Part shown: positions 1 through 6,947 of the stretch, piece by piece
Numbering within the stretch: the first letter of the stretch is position 1
Layout: each line of letters begins with the position of its first letter
Source: DAOUAJ01 sp034433615
GTDB lineage: Bacteria; Chloroflexota; Anaerolineae; DUEN01
Assembly: GCA_034433615.1 (NCBI GenBank)
Contig: DAOUAJ010000465.1
Span: 1 to 13,107, forward strand
Length of the DNA stretch: 13,107 nucleotides
Direction: 5' to 3'
Made by a program: the position numbers and the translations under genes
Notes under the pieces: model-generated
Told to the model about the DNA's origin: nothing
What the model saw: only the letters and a program-made list of their open reading frames with translations
The model's database searches: none

Positions 1-1
1 C

Positions 2-175
2 GAGGTCATCACCGCTCTCTGTCAGGGGTGCGGGGCCTGCGTGGCGGCCTGCCCCAGCGCGGCTATTACCGGTGCCCACTTCACCTTCGATCAGGTGATG
101 GCGGAGATCGAGGGGATCCTGTGGGATGTGCGCCCGCTGGCTGTGCCTGCAGCACCGGAATTGGTGTCTGCGTAA
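2..175 (+). CDS. hdrA: HdrA-like heterodisulfide reductase subunit A, C-terminal fragment
   Basis: This is the end of a larger gene cut by the window edge; 57 residues and a TAA stop are visible. The fragment holds a ferredoxin-type motif, CQGCGACVAACP, with spacing C-x2-C-x2-C-x3-CP, followed by an HFT-type segment (AHFTFDQVMAEI). This is how HdrA proteins usually end. In known systems HdrA carries FAD and several [4Fe-4S] clusters and is the electron-bifurcating subunit that takes electrons from MvhD. The next three genes encode MvhD, MvhG and MvhA, which makes HdrA much more likely than an unrelated polyferredoxin. The flavin-binding part lies outside the window, so cofactor content and full length cannot be judged. 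A 7-bp repeat array starts at its stop codon. Confidence 0.82.
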   Translation, partial: EVITALCQGCGACVAACPSAAITGAHFTFDQVMAEIEGILWDVRPLAVPAAPELVSA

Positions 176-227
176 TGACGTGAAACGTAAAACGTGATGA
201 CGTTTTACGCATTACGTTTTACGGACA
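171..227. repeat. Inverted array of 7-bp tandem repeats (hdrA-mvhD gap)
   Basis: Left-arm units begin with CGT at 179, 186 and 193, with a first CGT at 171 (8 bp before the next). Right-arm units begin with ACG at 200, 207, 214 and 221, exactly 7 bp apart. The arms are reverse complements (consensus CGTAAAA against ACGTTTT). The core is a perfect 10-bp stem, 186-195 with 200-209, around the loop GATG; weaker pairing continues outward to about 178/217. The array includes the hdrA stop codon and ends about 13 bp before the mvhD start. There is no T-run, so a simple intrinsic terminator is unlikely. An element that shapes mRNA stability or the ratio of downstream products is possible (inference). 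Confidence 0.75.
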
Positions 228-240
228 TGGAGAGAAGACT

Positions 241-717
241 ATGAGCGACAGATACGAACCCGTGATCGTCGGTTTCCTGTGTAACTGGTGCTCCTACCGG
301 GCCGCGGACCTGGCCGGCACCAGCCGCCTCCACTACGCCCCTAACATGCGCCCCATCCGGGTGATGTGCAGCGCCCGGGTGGAACCTCAGTTCATCCTCA
401 AGGCGCTGCGGGAAGGGGCCGACGGGGTGATGATCGCTGGCTGCCATCCCGGTGAGTGCCACTATGTGGAGGGCAACATTAAGGCCCTGCGCCGTTACAT
501 CCTGCTCAAGCGATTGCTGCGCCAATTAGGTGTGGAGGAGGAGCGGGTGCAAATCGTCTGGGCTTCCGCCTCGGAGGGCAACGTGTTGGCGGAGGCAGTG
601 AACCGCATGACGGAGCAACTGCGCGCTCTGGGTCCGCTGCGCTGGCAGGAAACAGTCCTGAGCAGGGACGGCCGTGGTCGGCCAGTGACCACAGCCCCGC
701 TAGCTGAGGAGGTGTGA
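241..717 (+). CDS. mvhD: MvhD, hydrogenase delta subunit (iron-sulfur electron carrier)
   Basis: This 158-residue protein matches the MvhD/FlpD family, which carries a [2Fe-2S] cluster and connects the hydrogenase dimer to HdrA. The family hallmark CNWCSY is at residues 14-19 (C14, C17). Further cysteines are C43 (VMCSARVEP), C68 (GCHPGECHY) and C73, giving five cysteines of which four can bind the cluster. The length is typical of a stand-alone MvhD, and it is not fused to HdrA. The ATG follows a GGAGAGAAG ribosome-binding site. The stop lies one base before the GTG of mvhG, so the two are probably translationally coupled. The last ~25 residues (after RWQETV) look variable. There is no signal peptide, so it should be cytoplasmic. 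Confidence 0.93.
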   Translation: MSDRYEPVIVGFLCNWCSYRAADLAGTSRLHYAPNMRPIRVMCSARVEPQFILKALREGADGVMIAGCHPGECHYVEGNIKALRRYILLKRLLRQLGVEEERVQIVWASASEGNVLAEAVNRMTEQLRALGPLRWQETVLSRDGRGRPVTTAPLAEEV

Positions 718-718
718 T

Positions 719-1729
719 GTGGCGGTGAATGGAAAGCCCAAATTCGCGATGTACTGGGCCGCCTCCTGCGGTGGCTGCGAGATCGCCGTGCTAAACATCG
801 GCGACAAACTCCTGGTCGTGGACGAGGTCTTCGACGTCGTCTTCTGGCCCTGTGCCGCTGACTTCAAATACGAGGACGTGCGCAGTTACCGCGACGGCTA
901 CATTGATCTGTGCCTGTTCAACGGGGCGATCCGCACCTCAGAAAACGAGGAGATGGCCCACCTGCTGCGCCAGAAGTCGAAGGTGCTGGTGGCCTTTGGT
1001 TCCTGCGCCTACGAGGGGTGCATCCCGGCCCTTTCCAACCTTACCACGAAAGAGGCGACCTTCCGCGCGGCCTACCTGGACAGCCCCTCTACTGACAACC
1101 CACAGGGGATCATCCCTCAGCCGGTCACTCGGGTGCCAGAAGGGGAGCTGCATATCCCGGAGTTCTACAACACGGTGAAGGCCCTGGGCCAGGTGGTGCC
1201 GGTAGACTACACCATCCCGGGGTGCCCGCCGGAGCCTCACCAGATCTGGGCCGTGTTGGAGGCCGTGGTGGCGGCTCTCACCCAGGGGGCCGAACTGCCC
1301 CCAAGGGGCTCCATCATCGGCGCCGGCACAGTGGCGGTCTGCGAGGAGTGCCCGCTGGAGAAGCACGAGAAGACCATCGAGCGTTTCTACCGCCCTTACG
1401 AGAAGATCCCGGAGTCGGGGCTGTGCCTGCTGGAGCAGGGCTTCTTCTGCATGGGGCCGGCTACTCGTGGTGGTTGTGGAGCGCTGTGCCCCCGGGTGGG
1501 CATGGGCTGCCGGGGCTGCTACGGCCCGCTGGATGGAGTAGAGGATCAAGGGGCCAAGATCCTGTCGGCAGTGGCCTCGGTGGTGGGCGTGGGCGCTCCA
1601 GGCGAGGACGAGAAGGAACTGGAGCACAAGATAGGGGCGGTGATGGACACGCTGGTGGACCCGGCCGGCACCTTTTACCGCTTCAGCATGGCCCATAGTC
1701 TGTTGCAACGGGCAAAGGTCGGGACGTAG
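719..1729 (+). CDS. mvhG: MvhG, small subunit of F420-non-reducing-type [NiFe] hydrogenase
   Basis: This 336-residue protein belongs to the small-subunit family of group 3 [NiFe] hydrogenases, which relays electrons from the NiFe site. Proximal-cluster ligands are visible as CGGC (C17, C20), GSC (C96) and PGCPPEP (C169). The C-terminal part is rich in cysteines (C208, C211, C236, C244, C253, C257, C264, C267), consistent with two more [4Fe-4S] clusters, as in Mvh/Frh enzymes. There is no twin-arginine signal, so the enzyme is cytoplasmic. The start is GTG, chosen because GAGGAGGTG ends a few bases upstream and no in-frame ATG lies near; it is nearly contiguous with mvhD. Group 3c is preferred over F420-reducing Frh because mvhD and hdrA are adjacent. 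Confidence 0.93.
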   Translation: MAVNGKPKFAMYWAASCGGCEIAVLNIGDKLLVVDEVFDVVFWPCAADFKYEDVRSYRDGYIDLCLFNGAIRTSENEEMAHLLRQKSKVLVAFGSCAYEGCIPALSNLTTKEATFRAAYLDSPSTDNPQGIIPQPVTRVPEGELHIPEFYNTVKALGQVVPVDYTIPGCPPEPHQIWAVLEAVVAALTQGAELPPRGSIIGAGTVAVCEECPLEKHEKTIERFYRPYEKIPESGLCLLEQGFFCMGPATRGGCGALCPRVGMGCRGCYGPLDGVEDQGAKILSAVASVVGVGAPGEDEKELEHKIGAVMDTLVDPAGTFYRFSMAHSLLQRAKVGT

Positions 1730-1738
1730 TGGCGAGTG

Positions 1739-1817
1739 GCCAGGGGCAAGGGACTCAGGACTAATGACCAGGCATCCCTAGTCCCTGATCCCTAGTCTTT
1801 GACCCCTGATCCCTGAC
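1739..1817. repeat. Inverted array of 7-bp tandem repeats (mvhG-mvhA gap)
   Basis: The right arm is six contiguous 7-bp units from 1776 to 1817, with consensus CCCTGAT/CCCTAGT. The left arm, 1739-1773, is five 7-bp units of the reverse-complement type (for example GCCAGGG, GCAAGGG, ACTCAGG). Bases 1749-1763 can pair with 1779-1793 with only single-base bulges, giving a long hairpin between two genes of one operon. The sequence is unrelated to the array at 171-227 but the design is the same. Heptamer arrays of CCCC-type units are known as STRR repeats in cyanobacteria; similarity to those is noted from memory. No coding potential is seen here. Confidence 0.78.
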
Positions 1818-1834
1818 TCACAGGAGAGTGATGC

Positions 1835-3325
1835 ATGAAGCAGATAACCATTGATCCCATCACCCGGCTGGAGGGCCACGGCAAGATCGAAATCTTCCTC
1901 AACGACGAGGGGGAAGTCGCCAACGCTTACTTCATGATCCCGGAGCTGCGGGGGTTTGAACAGTTCTGCGTGGGCCGGCCAGCCGAGGAAATGCCTCGTA
2001 TCACCAATCGCATTTGCGGAGTGTGCCCGGAGGCCCACCACATGGCCTCCACCAAGGCGCTGGACGCCCTCTTCCACGTCGAGCCGTCCTCGGCGGTCAA
2101 GAAGCTGCGAGAGATGTTCTACTCCGCCTTCTACGTCACCGACCACACTACCCACTTCTATGCCCTGGGAGGGCCGGATTTCATCGTCGGCCCTGATGCG
2201 CCGCCGGCCGAGCGCAACATCCTGGGTGTGATCCACAAGGTGGGTGTGGAGATCGGCAAGCAGGTCATCGAGTGCCGCCAGCGCAATCACCATGTCATCC
2301 AGATGGTGGGTGGCCGGGGCGTCCACCCGGTGGCCGGTCTACCCGGTGGCTGGAGCAAGGCGATCACTGAGGAGGAACGGCAGGAGATTGAGAAGATCGC
2401 CCGCCAGAATGTAGAATTCGCCCTCTTCAGCCTGAAAGCCTTCGAGGATATCGTGTTAGGCAACCAGGAATACGTGGATCTGATCCTGTCAGATGCCTAC
2501 ACCCATCGCACCTACTACATGGGCACCGTGGACGAGAACAACCACGTCAACTTCTACGATGGGATGATCCGGGTGGTGGACCCCGAGGGGGAGGAGCTCG
2601 TCAAGTACCATCCTAAGGATTACATCCAGCACGTGGCCGAGCACGTGGAGCCCTGGACCTACCTGAAGTTCCCCTATCTGAAGGGTGTGGGCTGGAAGGG
2701 GTTCGTGGATGGGAAGGACAGCGGTGTCTATTGCGCCACTCCACTGTCACGTCTCAACGCCGCGGACGGGATGGCCACGCCCAAAGCCCAGGAAGCCTAC
2801 GAGAAGATGTATGAGACCCTGGGCAGCAAGAAGATCAACGGGCGATACGAACCTGTGCACTACCGGCTGGCGACCCACTGGGCGCGGCTGGTCGAACTGC
2901 TCTACGCCGCTGAGCGCATGCTGGAGCTGATCACCGACCCGGAAATCACCGATCCCAACGTGCGCCCCATTGTCACCACCACTCCCGACGAGGGTGTGGG
3001 CTGTGTGGAAGCGCCACGCGGCACGCTGACCCATCACTACTGGACGGATGAGCGAGGCATCCTGACCAAGGTCAACTTGATTGTTGGCACCACCAACAAC
3101 TATGCTCCCATCGCCATGTCCATCAAGAAAGCCGCCCAATCGCTCATCCACAAGGGGACGGTGATCACCAACGGGTTGCTGAACCGGATCGAGATGGCCT
3201 TTCGAGCCTACGATCCTTGCTTCGCCTGCGCCACCCACTCGTTGCCAGGGCAGATGCCCCTGGAGGTGATCATCTACGACGCGCGAGGGAACGTGGTGGA
3301 ACGGCTAAGCCGGTGCGTTAACTAA
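1835..3325 (+). CDS. mvhA: MvhA, catalytic large subunit of [NiFe] hydrogenase
   Basis: This 496-residue protein is the NiFe-site subunit that oxidises or forms H2. The N-terminal part has ITRLEGHGKI (residues 9-18) and the L1 motif RICGVCPEAH with ligands C61 and C64. The L2 motif DPCFACATH at 460-468 supplies C462 and C465. After H468 there is a 28-residue tail, which in this family is cut off by a dedicated maturation endopeptidase once nickel is inserted; no such protease gene is in the window. Length and motifs fit group 3c enzymes. ATG 1835 follows AGGAGAG. With MvhG and MvhD it forms the cytoplasmic complex that feeds HdrA. No frameshift or missing ligand is seen, so the enzyme should be functional. 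Confidence 0.95.
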   Translation: MKQITIDPITRLEGHGKIEIFLNDEGEVANAYFMIPELRGFEQFCVGRPAEEMPRITNRICGVCPEAHHMASTKALDALFHVEPSSAVKKLREMFYSAFYVTDHTTHFYALGGPDFIVGPDAPPAERNILGVIHKVGVEIGKQVIECRQRNHHVIQMVGGRGVHPVAGLPGGWSKAITEEERQEIEKIARQNVEFALFSLKAFEDIVLGNQEYVDLILSDAYTHRTYYMGTVDENNHVNFYDGMIRVVDPEGEELVKYHPKDYIQHVAEHVEPWTYLKFPYLKGVGWKGFVDGKDSGVYCATPLSRLNAADGMATPKAQEAYEKMYETLGSKKINGRYEPVHYRLATHWARLVELLYAAERMLELITDPEITDPNVRPIVTTTPDEGVGCVEAPRGTLTHHYWTDERGILTKVNLIVGTTNNYAPIAMSIKKAAQSLIHKGTVITNGLLNRIEMAFRAYDPCFACATHSLPGQMPLEVIIYDARGNVVERLSRCVN

Positions 3326-3387
3326 TCGCCTCAGTCTCAGCAGAGCGCAAGAAAGGCTTGTATCATGCGCTTCCGCGGGAGGGGAAC

Positions 3388-3843
3388 ATGGTTTCACCTG
3401 AGTTGCTCCGACGTTATCCGTTCTTCGCTGGCCTGAGCATGGATCAGATCACCACCCTGGCCAGGGCGGCCAATGAGCTGACGGTGGAAGCAGAGCACTA
3501 CTTCTTCCATGAGGGGGAGGAGTTAAACTGTTTCTACATGCTCATAGAAGGGGCGGTTGCCATCGTGATCGAGCTGCCACACCAGGGCAAGGAGGTGGTT
3601 ACAAGCACGGTTGGGCCGGGAGAAGTGTTTGCCTGGTCCGGCCTGGTGCCCCCGCATAACGCTGTGGCCAGCGGGAAGGCCCTGGTCCCGTGCCGGGTAA
3701 TCGCCTTTGACTGCCAGGAACTGCGGAAGAGCTTTGAGGAAGACTGTCGCTTTGGCTACCTGATGATGCAGAAGGCTGCCCAGGTCATCCGGGAGCGGCT
3801 GCGCGACATGCGGATCGAGTCCCTGGCTCATTTCGCCGAATGA
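3388..3843 (+). CDS. Single-domain cyclic-nucleotide-binding-like (Crp-type sensor) protein without HTH
   Basis: This 151-residue protein matches the sensory half of CRP/FNR regulators. It opens with LLRRYPFFAGLSMDQITTLA (residues 6-25), followed by beta-roll motifs with conserved glycines (HEGEELNCFYMLIEGAVAI, 41-59; GPGEVFAW, 76-83). A C-terminal helix follows (FGYLMMQKAAQVIRERLRDMR). It stops where CRP would start its helix-turn-helix, so it probably cannot bind DNA. The phosphate-binding cassette lacks the usual PR(S/T)A: PPHNAVASG is seen instead, so classical cAMP binding is doubtful. ATG 3388 is preferred because GGGAGGGG precedes it; a TTG at 3358 would add 10 residues. It lies 62 bp after mvhA and is probably in the same operon, perhaps as a ligand- or redox-sensing partner (inference). 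Confidence 0.8.
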   Translation: MVSPELLRRYPFFAGLSMDQITTLARAANELTVEAEHYFFHEGEELNCFYMLIEGAVAIVIELPHQGKEVVTSTVGPGEVFAWSGLVPPHNAVASGKALVPCRVIAFDCQELRKSFEEDCRFGYLMMQKAAQVIRERLRDMRIESLAHFAE

Positions 3844-3935
3844 GCGACTCTTGGTCCATGCCTGGAGGAAATCCGTCATTGCTGACCGAGTAGGCATCTG
3901 CTCTTTCGCTACGGACACTCTTCATTGTTTATCCG

Positions 3936-3971
3936 GAGGCTCTGCATCGCAAAGCGCCGATGCAGAGCCTC
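3936..3971. other. Perfect 14-bp inverted repeat (hairpin) after the hydrogenase operon
   Basis: Bases 3936-3949 (GAGGCTCTGCATCG) and 3958-3971 are perfect reverse complements around an 8-base loop. The hairpin lies 93 bp after the cNMP-like gene and could mark the end of the operon. No clean T-run follows on the plus strand (TCGTCTGTG follows), so it is not a classic intrinsic terminator. It may be a 3'-end stabiliser or a mobile repeat. Confidence 0.65.
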
Positions 3972-4018
3972 TCGTCTGTGTTGCGCCCTTGAACTTATCA
4001 GCATCTGATGGCCGGCCC

Positions 4019-4094
4019 CTTGCCGCGGTCGCAGCCGCGCAAGTTCCCTGTGCCTGCCTGTCCTGGCGGTCAGGCCAGGGGCCACAGGACAGGC
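4019..4094. other. Two further hairpins in the 395-bp non-coding gap
   Basis: The gap 3844-4238 holds no convincing gene. Besides the hairpin at 3936-3971 it contains a bulged stem, 4019-4028 with 4035-4043, and a perfect 10-bp stem, 4056-4065 (GCCTGTCCTG) with 4085-4094, around a 19-base GC-rich loop. These could be a structured transcript, an intergenic repeat copy or a weak terminator. No known RNA family was recognised. Confidence 0.5.
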
Positions 4095-4143
4095 TGGCTC
4101 TTTAGGATTGATAAGACCCCAGCGCCACGGCAGGCTGCACGGC

Positions 4144-4172
4144 TTGACAGGATGGCTGTAAGCGGTTAAGCT
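4144..4172 (+). promoter_or_regulatory. Sigma70-like promoter for the secreted-protein gene
   Basis: A perfect TTGACA -35 box (4144-4149) is followed after 17 bp by TAAGCT (4167-4172), a partial match to TATAAT. The leader to ATG 4239 would be about 60 bases. This supports independent transcription of the downstream gene rather than read-through from the hydrogenase operon. Confidence 0.6.
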
Positions 4173-4238
4173 TTGGGTGAATCTTGTCGGGTGCACTTAT
4201 GGCCAATGGAGCAAACACACAAAAAGGGAGGTACTGCC

Positions 4239-5582
4239 ATGAAAACGTCCAATGTCCGGTTACTTGCCATCGTACTGAGCGTGGTGATGCTGGTGGCTGC
4301 CGTGCCGTCGGCATTTGCCGAAAGCGCAACGCCAGTATGGCTCACAGCGGAAGATGTGCCCGCCGGGTTTGCGGGTGGCACCGCGACGCCCGCCCAGCTT
4401 GGGCTCGTACCCTTGCCCTCTCTGGGCCTGGAGCGCCAGTATGCCTATTTCAATTCGGCGGGTGAAATGATCCTGGGATGGACGATCGCTCCCAGAAACC
4501 CGCTGGTTCAGTCGCTGGTGTTCAGTGCGATGCCCACCGGCAATTTTGATGCCACAACGTTCCAGGCCTTTAGCGGGGGAATGATCCTTGACATGATTGC
4601 AGATATGCTGGCGCAGGCCGGCGTCCCGGGCGGGCCGGCCAAGGGCGCTCTGCCCAGGCCCGTTGCAGACTGGGAACCTGTCGGCGAGCGCTCGGGCGCG
4701 GTGGCGATGGACGTCCAAGTCTATGACCAGCTCATGACGGCGGAGCTGGCACTGGTCCAACGGGGGCCATTCGTCGGCGGCATCCAGGTGATGTACCCCA
4801 AAGGAATTAAACCTTCGACGGGTGTGGCAGCGTTGGCTCAGAAGCTGGACGCCCGCTTCCAGACCGCGCTCAAAGCCGGCACGCTGGCTCCCACACCGAC
4901 CCCATCCAAAGTTGCGCTGGGAGCACTGGACGGAGCAACCGTGAGCGGCTTGACTGTCCACAAGGGCGACACCTTCACCATCTACACTCCGCAGGCGTGG
5001 ACAAAGTTGCCCGTGACCGTCAAGACGCTGGGAATGGATACGTGGCTGCAGATGAGGCCATCCGACCTGGTCAACCTGATCTTTGTGATTCTGGCGAATT
5101 CCGGCGTGCCCGTGACGCCTGAGATGCTGGCAAGCCAGGGGTTGGACCGGGCCACCCTGGAGCAAACCGTCGCGACCGCCGTTGAGACAATTGAGGTCAT
5201 GGATGGCTACGCGCCTTCGTTCATCAAACTTTGGGCTATGGATCCCGCCTCAGTGACCGGGATCAATCAGATGGTGTTAGGGCAGTATGCGACCAAAGCT
5301 TACGGCGGGCCGGGTGATTTCGTGCAGCTCATCAGCGACGCAGCGACGAGCGCCGGCGTAGCAACGGTGAACCTGCAGCCGAACATGACGATCGCCGGCA
5401 GGCCGGCCGCCAACGTGACGCTGGATGCTTCGGCATGGGGCTTGCCCTTGCAAGGGAGCGTCTACTTCATCCAGGACCAAGAAGATGGGTACATCTGGAC
5501 GGTGGTCATCTTCCTCACCGACCACCTTGAACGGGATGCGGGCACCTTTGACGCTGTAGTCCGCACGTTGACCATCCCGTGA
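4239..5582 (+). CDS. Secreted protein of unknown function
   Basis: This 447-residue protein starts with a good Sec signal peptide: MKTSNVR, a hydrophobic core at residues 8-21, and the cleavage site AFA|ES after residue 27. There is no lipobox cysteine, and the mature protein has almost no cysteines. Two parts are visible. Residues ~33-213 include WLTAEDVPAGF. Residues ~225-447 begin with TVHKGDTFTIYTPQAW and end with FDAVVRTLTIP; they are joined by a TPTPTP linker (about 217-224). The second part has the opening and closing pattern of Mog1/PsbP-like (DUF1795-type) domains, but this is only a resemblance. ATG 4239 is chosen over upstream in-frame codons because GGGAGGT precedes it and the signal peptide starts there. 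It has its own promoter and a terminator after it, so it is probably monocistronic. No function is assigned. Confidence 0.85.
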   Translation: MKTSNVRLLAIVLSVVMLVAAVPSAFAESATPVWLTAEDVPAGFAGGTATPAQLGLVPLPSLGLERQYAYFNSAGEMILGWTIAPRNPLVQSLVFSAMPTGNFDATTFQAFSGGMILDMIADMLAQAGVPGGPAKGALPRPVADWEPVGERSGAVAMDVQVYDQLMTAELALVQRGPFVGGIQVMYPKGIKPSTGVAALAQKLDARFQTALKAGTLAPTPTPSKVALGALDGATVSGLTVHKGDTFTIYTPQAWTKLPVTVKTLGMDTWLQMRPSDLVNLIFVILANSGVPVTPEMLASQGLDRATLEQTVATAVETIEVMDGYAPSFIKLWAMDPASVTGINQMVLGQYATKAYGGPGDFVQLISDAATSAGVATVNLQPNMTIAGRPAANVTLDASAWGLPLQGSVYFIQDQEDGYIWTVVIFLTDHLERDAGTFDAVVRTLTIP

Positions 5583-5659
5583 AGATTAAATCCTTTCTGA
5601 TCTTAGCTTGATGTGCATAGAGGAGATCCGTCCGTAAGGGCGAGGAGGGTCGGGGACCG

Positions 5660-5696
5660 AAGGCACAAAGGCATCTGTGGCCTTTGTGCCTTTCTT
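5660..5696 (+). terminator. Rho-independent terminator
   Basis: A perfect 13-bp stem, 5660-5672 (AAGGCACAAAGGC) with 5680-5692, encloses a 7-base loop and runs into TTTCTT. It lies ~80 bp after the secreted-protein gene and 45 bp before the next start, so it should separate the two transcripts. The near-symmetrical A/T-flanked stem could also act on the minus strand, but no gene there needs it. Confidence 0.85.
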
Positions 5697-5740
5697 CGTG
5701 CCTGACCATCTCCAATCTTAAGGAACCAGGAGAGCTACGT

Positions 5741-6799
5741 ATGGACACAATCGGAGTCGGCATCATCGGGGCAGGCGGCATCGCCCAGGTGCATCTGCAG
5801 ACGCTGGCGAACACGCCGGGCGTGCAGGTGCTGGCCGTCGCAGACATCGTGCCGGGCAAGGCTCAGGAGGTAGCCGAACGTTGGGGCATCCCTCACGCCT
5901 TTGTAGATTATCACGATCTGCTGGAGATGGACGAGATCCAGGCGGTGCACGTCTGCACCTACAACCAAGCTCATAAGGCGCCCTCGGTGGACGCCCTGCA
6001 CGCTGGCAAGCACGTCATGGTGGAGAAGCCGATGGCGGCCACCCTGGCCGATGCCACTGAGATGGTGCGGGCGGCCAGGCAGACGGGCAAGATGCTGATG
6101 TGCGCCATCAAGTCGCGCTACAGTGCCGACATCGTGGCGGCCAAACGCATCATCAGCGAGGGTACGCTCGGCGAAATCTACTACGCCGAGACGGTGGCCG
6201 ACCGCCGACGGGGGATCCCGGGTGGCACCTTCGTACGCGCCGAATCCGCCGGCCTGGGCGCGGTCGCAGACATCGGCGTCTACTGCCTGGACACGGCGCT
6301 CTACTTGATGGGCCACCCTATACCCGCCGCGGTGTCGGGGATCACCACCAACGTCATCGGGAAGACGCACACCCCGCCTGCTGTCGGGTGGCGCTGGAAG
6401 CCGGAGGAATTGGAGGTGGAAGAGTTCGGGGTGGCCTGGGTACGCTTCACCAACGGTGCTGTCCTGGTTTTCAAGACCTCTTGGGCCATGCACATGGATA
6501 CGCTGGGCGGCACTTTCTTCCTGGGAACCAAAGCAGGGCTGCGCCTGACGCCGGAGCTAAAAGTCTTCCGGGACGAGTGGGGGTACCTGGTGGACATCGT
6601 ACCGCAAGGGGCGAAAGAAACCGAATGGCGGGAACTGTTCCGTCTGGAGATCGAGGATTTCTATTGTGCCCTGCGTGAGGGTCGGCCATCGCCCATTGAC
6701 CCGGTGGGCGTGCTGCTCACCAACGTCATTATTGACGGAGTCCTCGCCTCGGCCAGGGCTGGCGGGCGCGAGGTATCGGTGATGGTGCCGGAGTTGTAA
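5741..6799 (+). CDS. Gfo/Idh/MocA-family oxidoreductase (first of pair)
   Basis: This 352-residue protein is an NAD(P)-dependent dehydrogenase of the Gfo/Idh/MocA family, which acts on sugars, inositols and related polyols. The N-terminal Rossmann fold shows GIIGAGGIAQVH (residues 7-18). The family motif EKP is at 95-97 (HVMVEKPMA), where the lysine is catalytic. The C-terminal substrate domain has GAVADIGVYCLD (173-184), with C182 in place of the usual histidine in the G-x-H-x2-D motif. The start at ATG 5741 follows CCAGGAGAGC; an upstream in-frame codon at 5684 would begin inside the terminator stem. The substrate cannot be told from the sequence. No sugar transporter lies nearby, but a second family member follows after 148 bp and the two probably share a pathway. 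Confidence 0.9.
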   Translation: MDTIGVGIIGAGGIAQVHLQTLANTPGVQVLAVADIVPGKAQEVAERWGIPHAFVDYHDLLEMDEIQAVHVCTYNQAHKAPSVDALHAGKHVMVEKPMAATLADATEMVRAARQTGKMLMCAIKSRYSADIVAAKRIISEGTLGEIYYAETVADRRRGIPGGTFVRAESAGLGAVADIGVYCLDTALYLMGHPIPAAVSGITTNVIGKTHTPPAVGWRWKPEELEVEEFGVAWVRFTNGAVLVFKTSWAMHMDTLGGTFFLGTKAGLRLTPELKVFRDEWGYLVDIVPQGAKETEWRELFRLEIEDFYCALREGRPSPIDPVGVLLTNVIIDGVLASARAGGREVSVMVPEL

Positions 6800-6820
6800 G
6801 GATCTCTTCCCGCGGTACAA

Positions 6821-6892
6821 AGACGCGGGGAGGGGGTGACGCGGAGAAGTCGCCGCGTCTCCGCGTCTCCGTGTCACCGCGTCACTGCGTCT
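6821..6892. repeat. Inverted array of 8-bp tandem repeats between the two oxidoreductase genes
   Basis: The right arm holds five contiguous 8-bp units from 6853 to 6892, with consensus CCGCGTCT (the first two identical, the others with 1-3 changes). The left arm has reverse-complement copies AGACGCGG (6821-6828) and TGACGCGG (6837-6844). Bases 6836-6847 can pair with 6858-6869 or 6866-6877 with a single mismatch or wobble. It lies in the 148-bp gap between two genes on the same strand. No T-run follows. The architecture matches the 7-bp arrays in the hydrogenase operon, but with a different unit and length. Confidence 0.75.
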
Positions 6893-6947
6893 CTACCATT
6901 CGAGACGGAACACGCTCTGATACTCACACTCACGCAAAGGAGAACTC

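Noticed and set aside
938..1708. 256-codon open frame on the minus strand opposite mvhG
   Set aside because: It is antisense to a clearly conserved hydrogenase gene, has low-complexity His/Arg-rich translation and no family resemblance; long antisense frames are expected in GC-rich genes.
3851..4105. Possible small gene in the non-coding gap
   Set aside because: The frame runs through three hairpins, has no ribosome-binding site and its translation looks random.
4260..5165. 301-codon minus-strand open frame opposite the secreted-protein gene
   Set aside because: The plus-strand frame has a promoter, ribosome-binding site and signal peptide; the antisense translation shows no domain or membrane pattern.
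5684..5740. Earlier start for the first Gfo/Idh/MocA gene
   Set aside because: It would start inside the terminator stem; ATG 5741 has a good ribosome-binding site and places the Rossmann motif at the usual distance from the N-terminus.
6821..6892. CRISPR-like array
   Set aside because: Units are 8 bp and contiguous without spacers, so it is a simple tandem repeat, as are the 7-bp arrays at 171-227 and 1739-1817.
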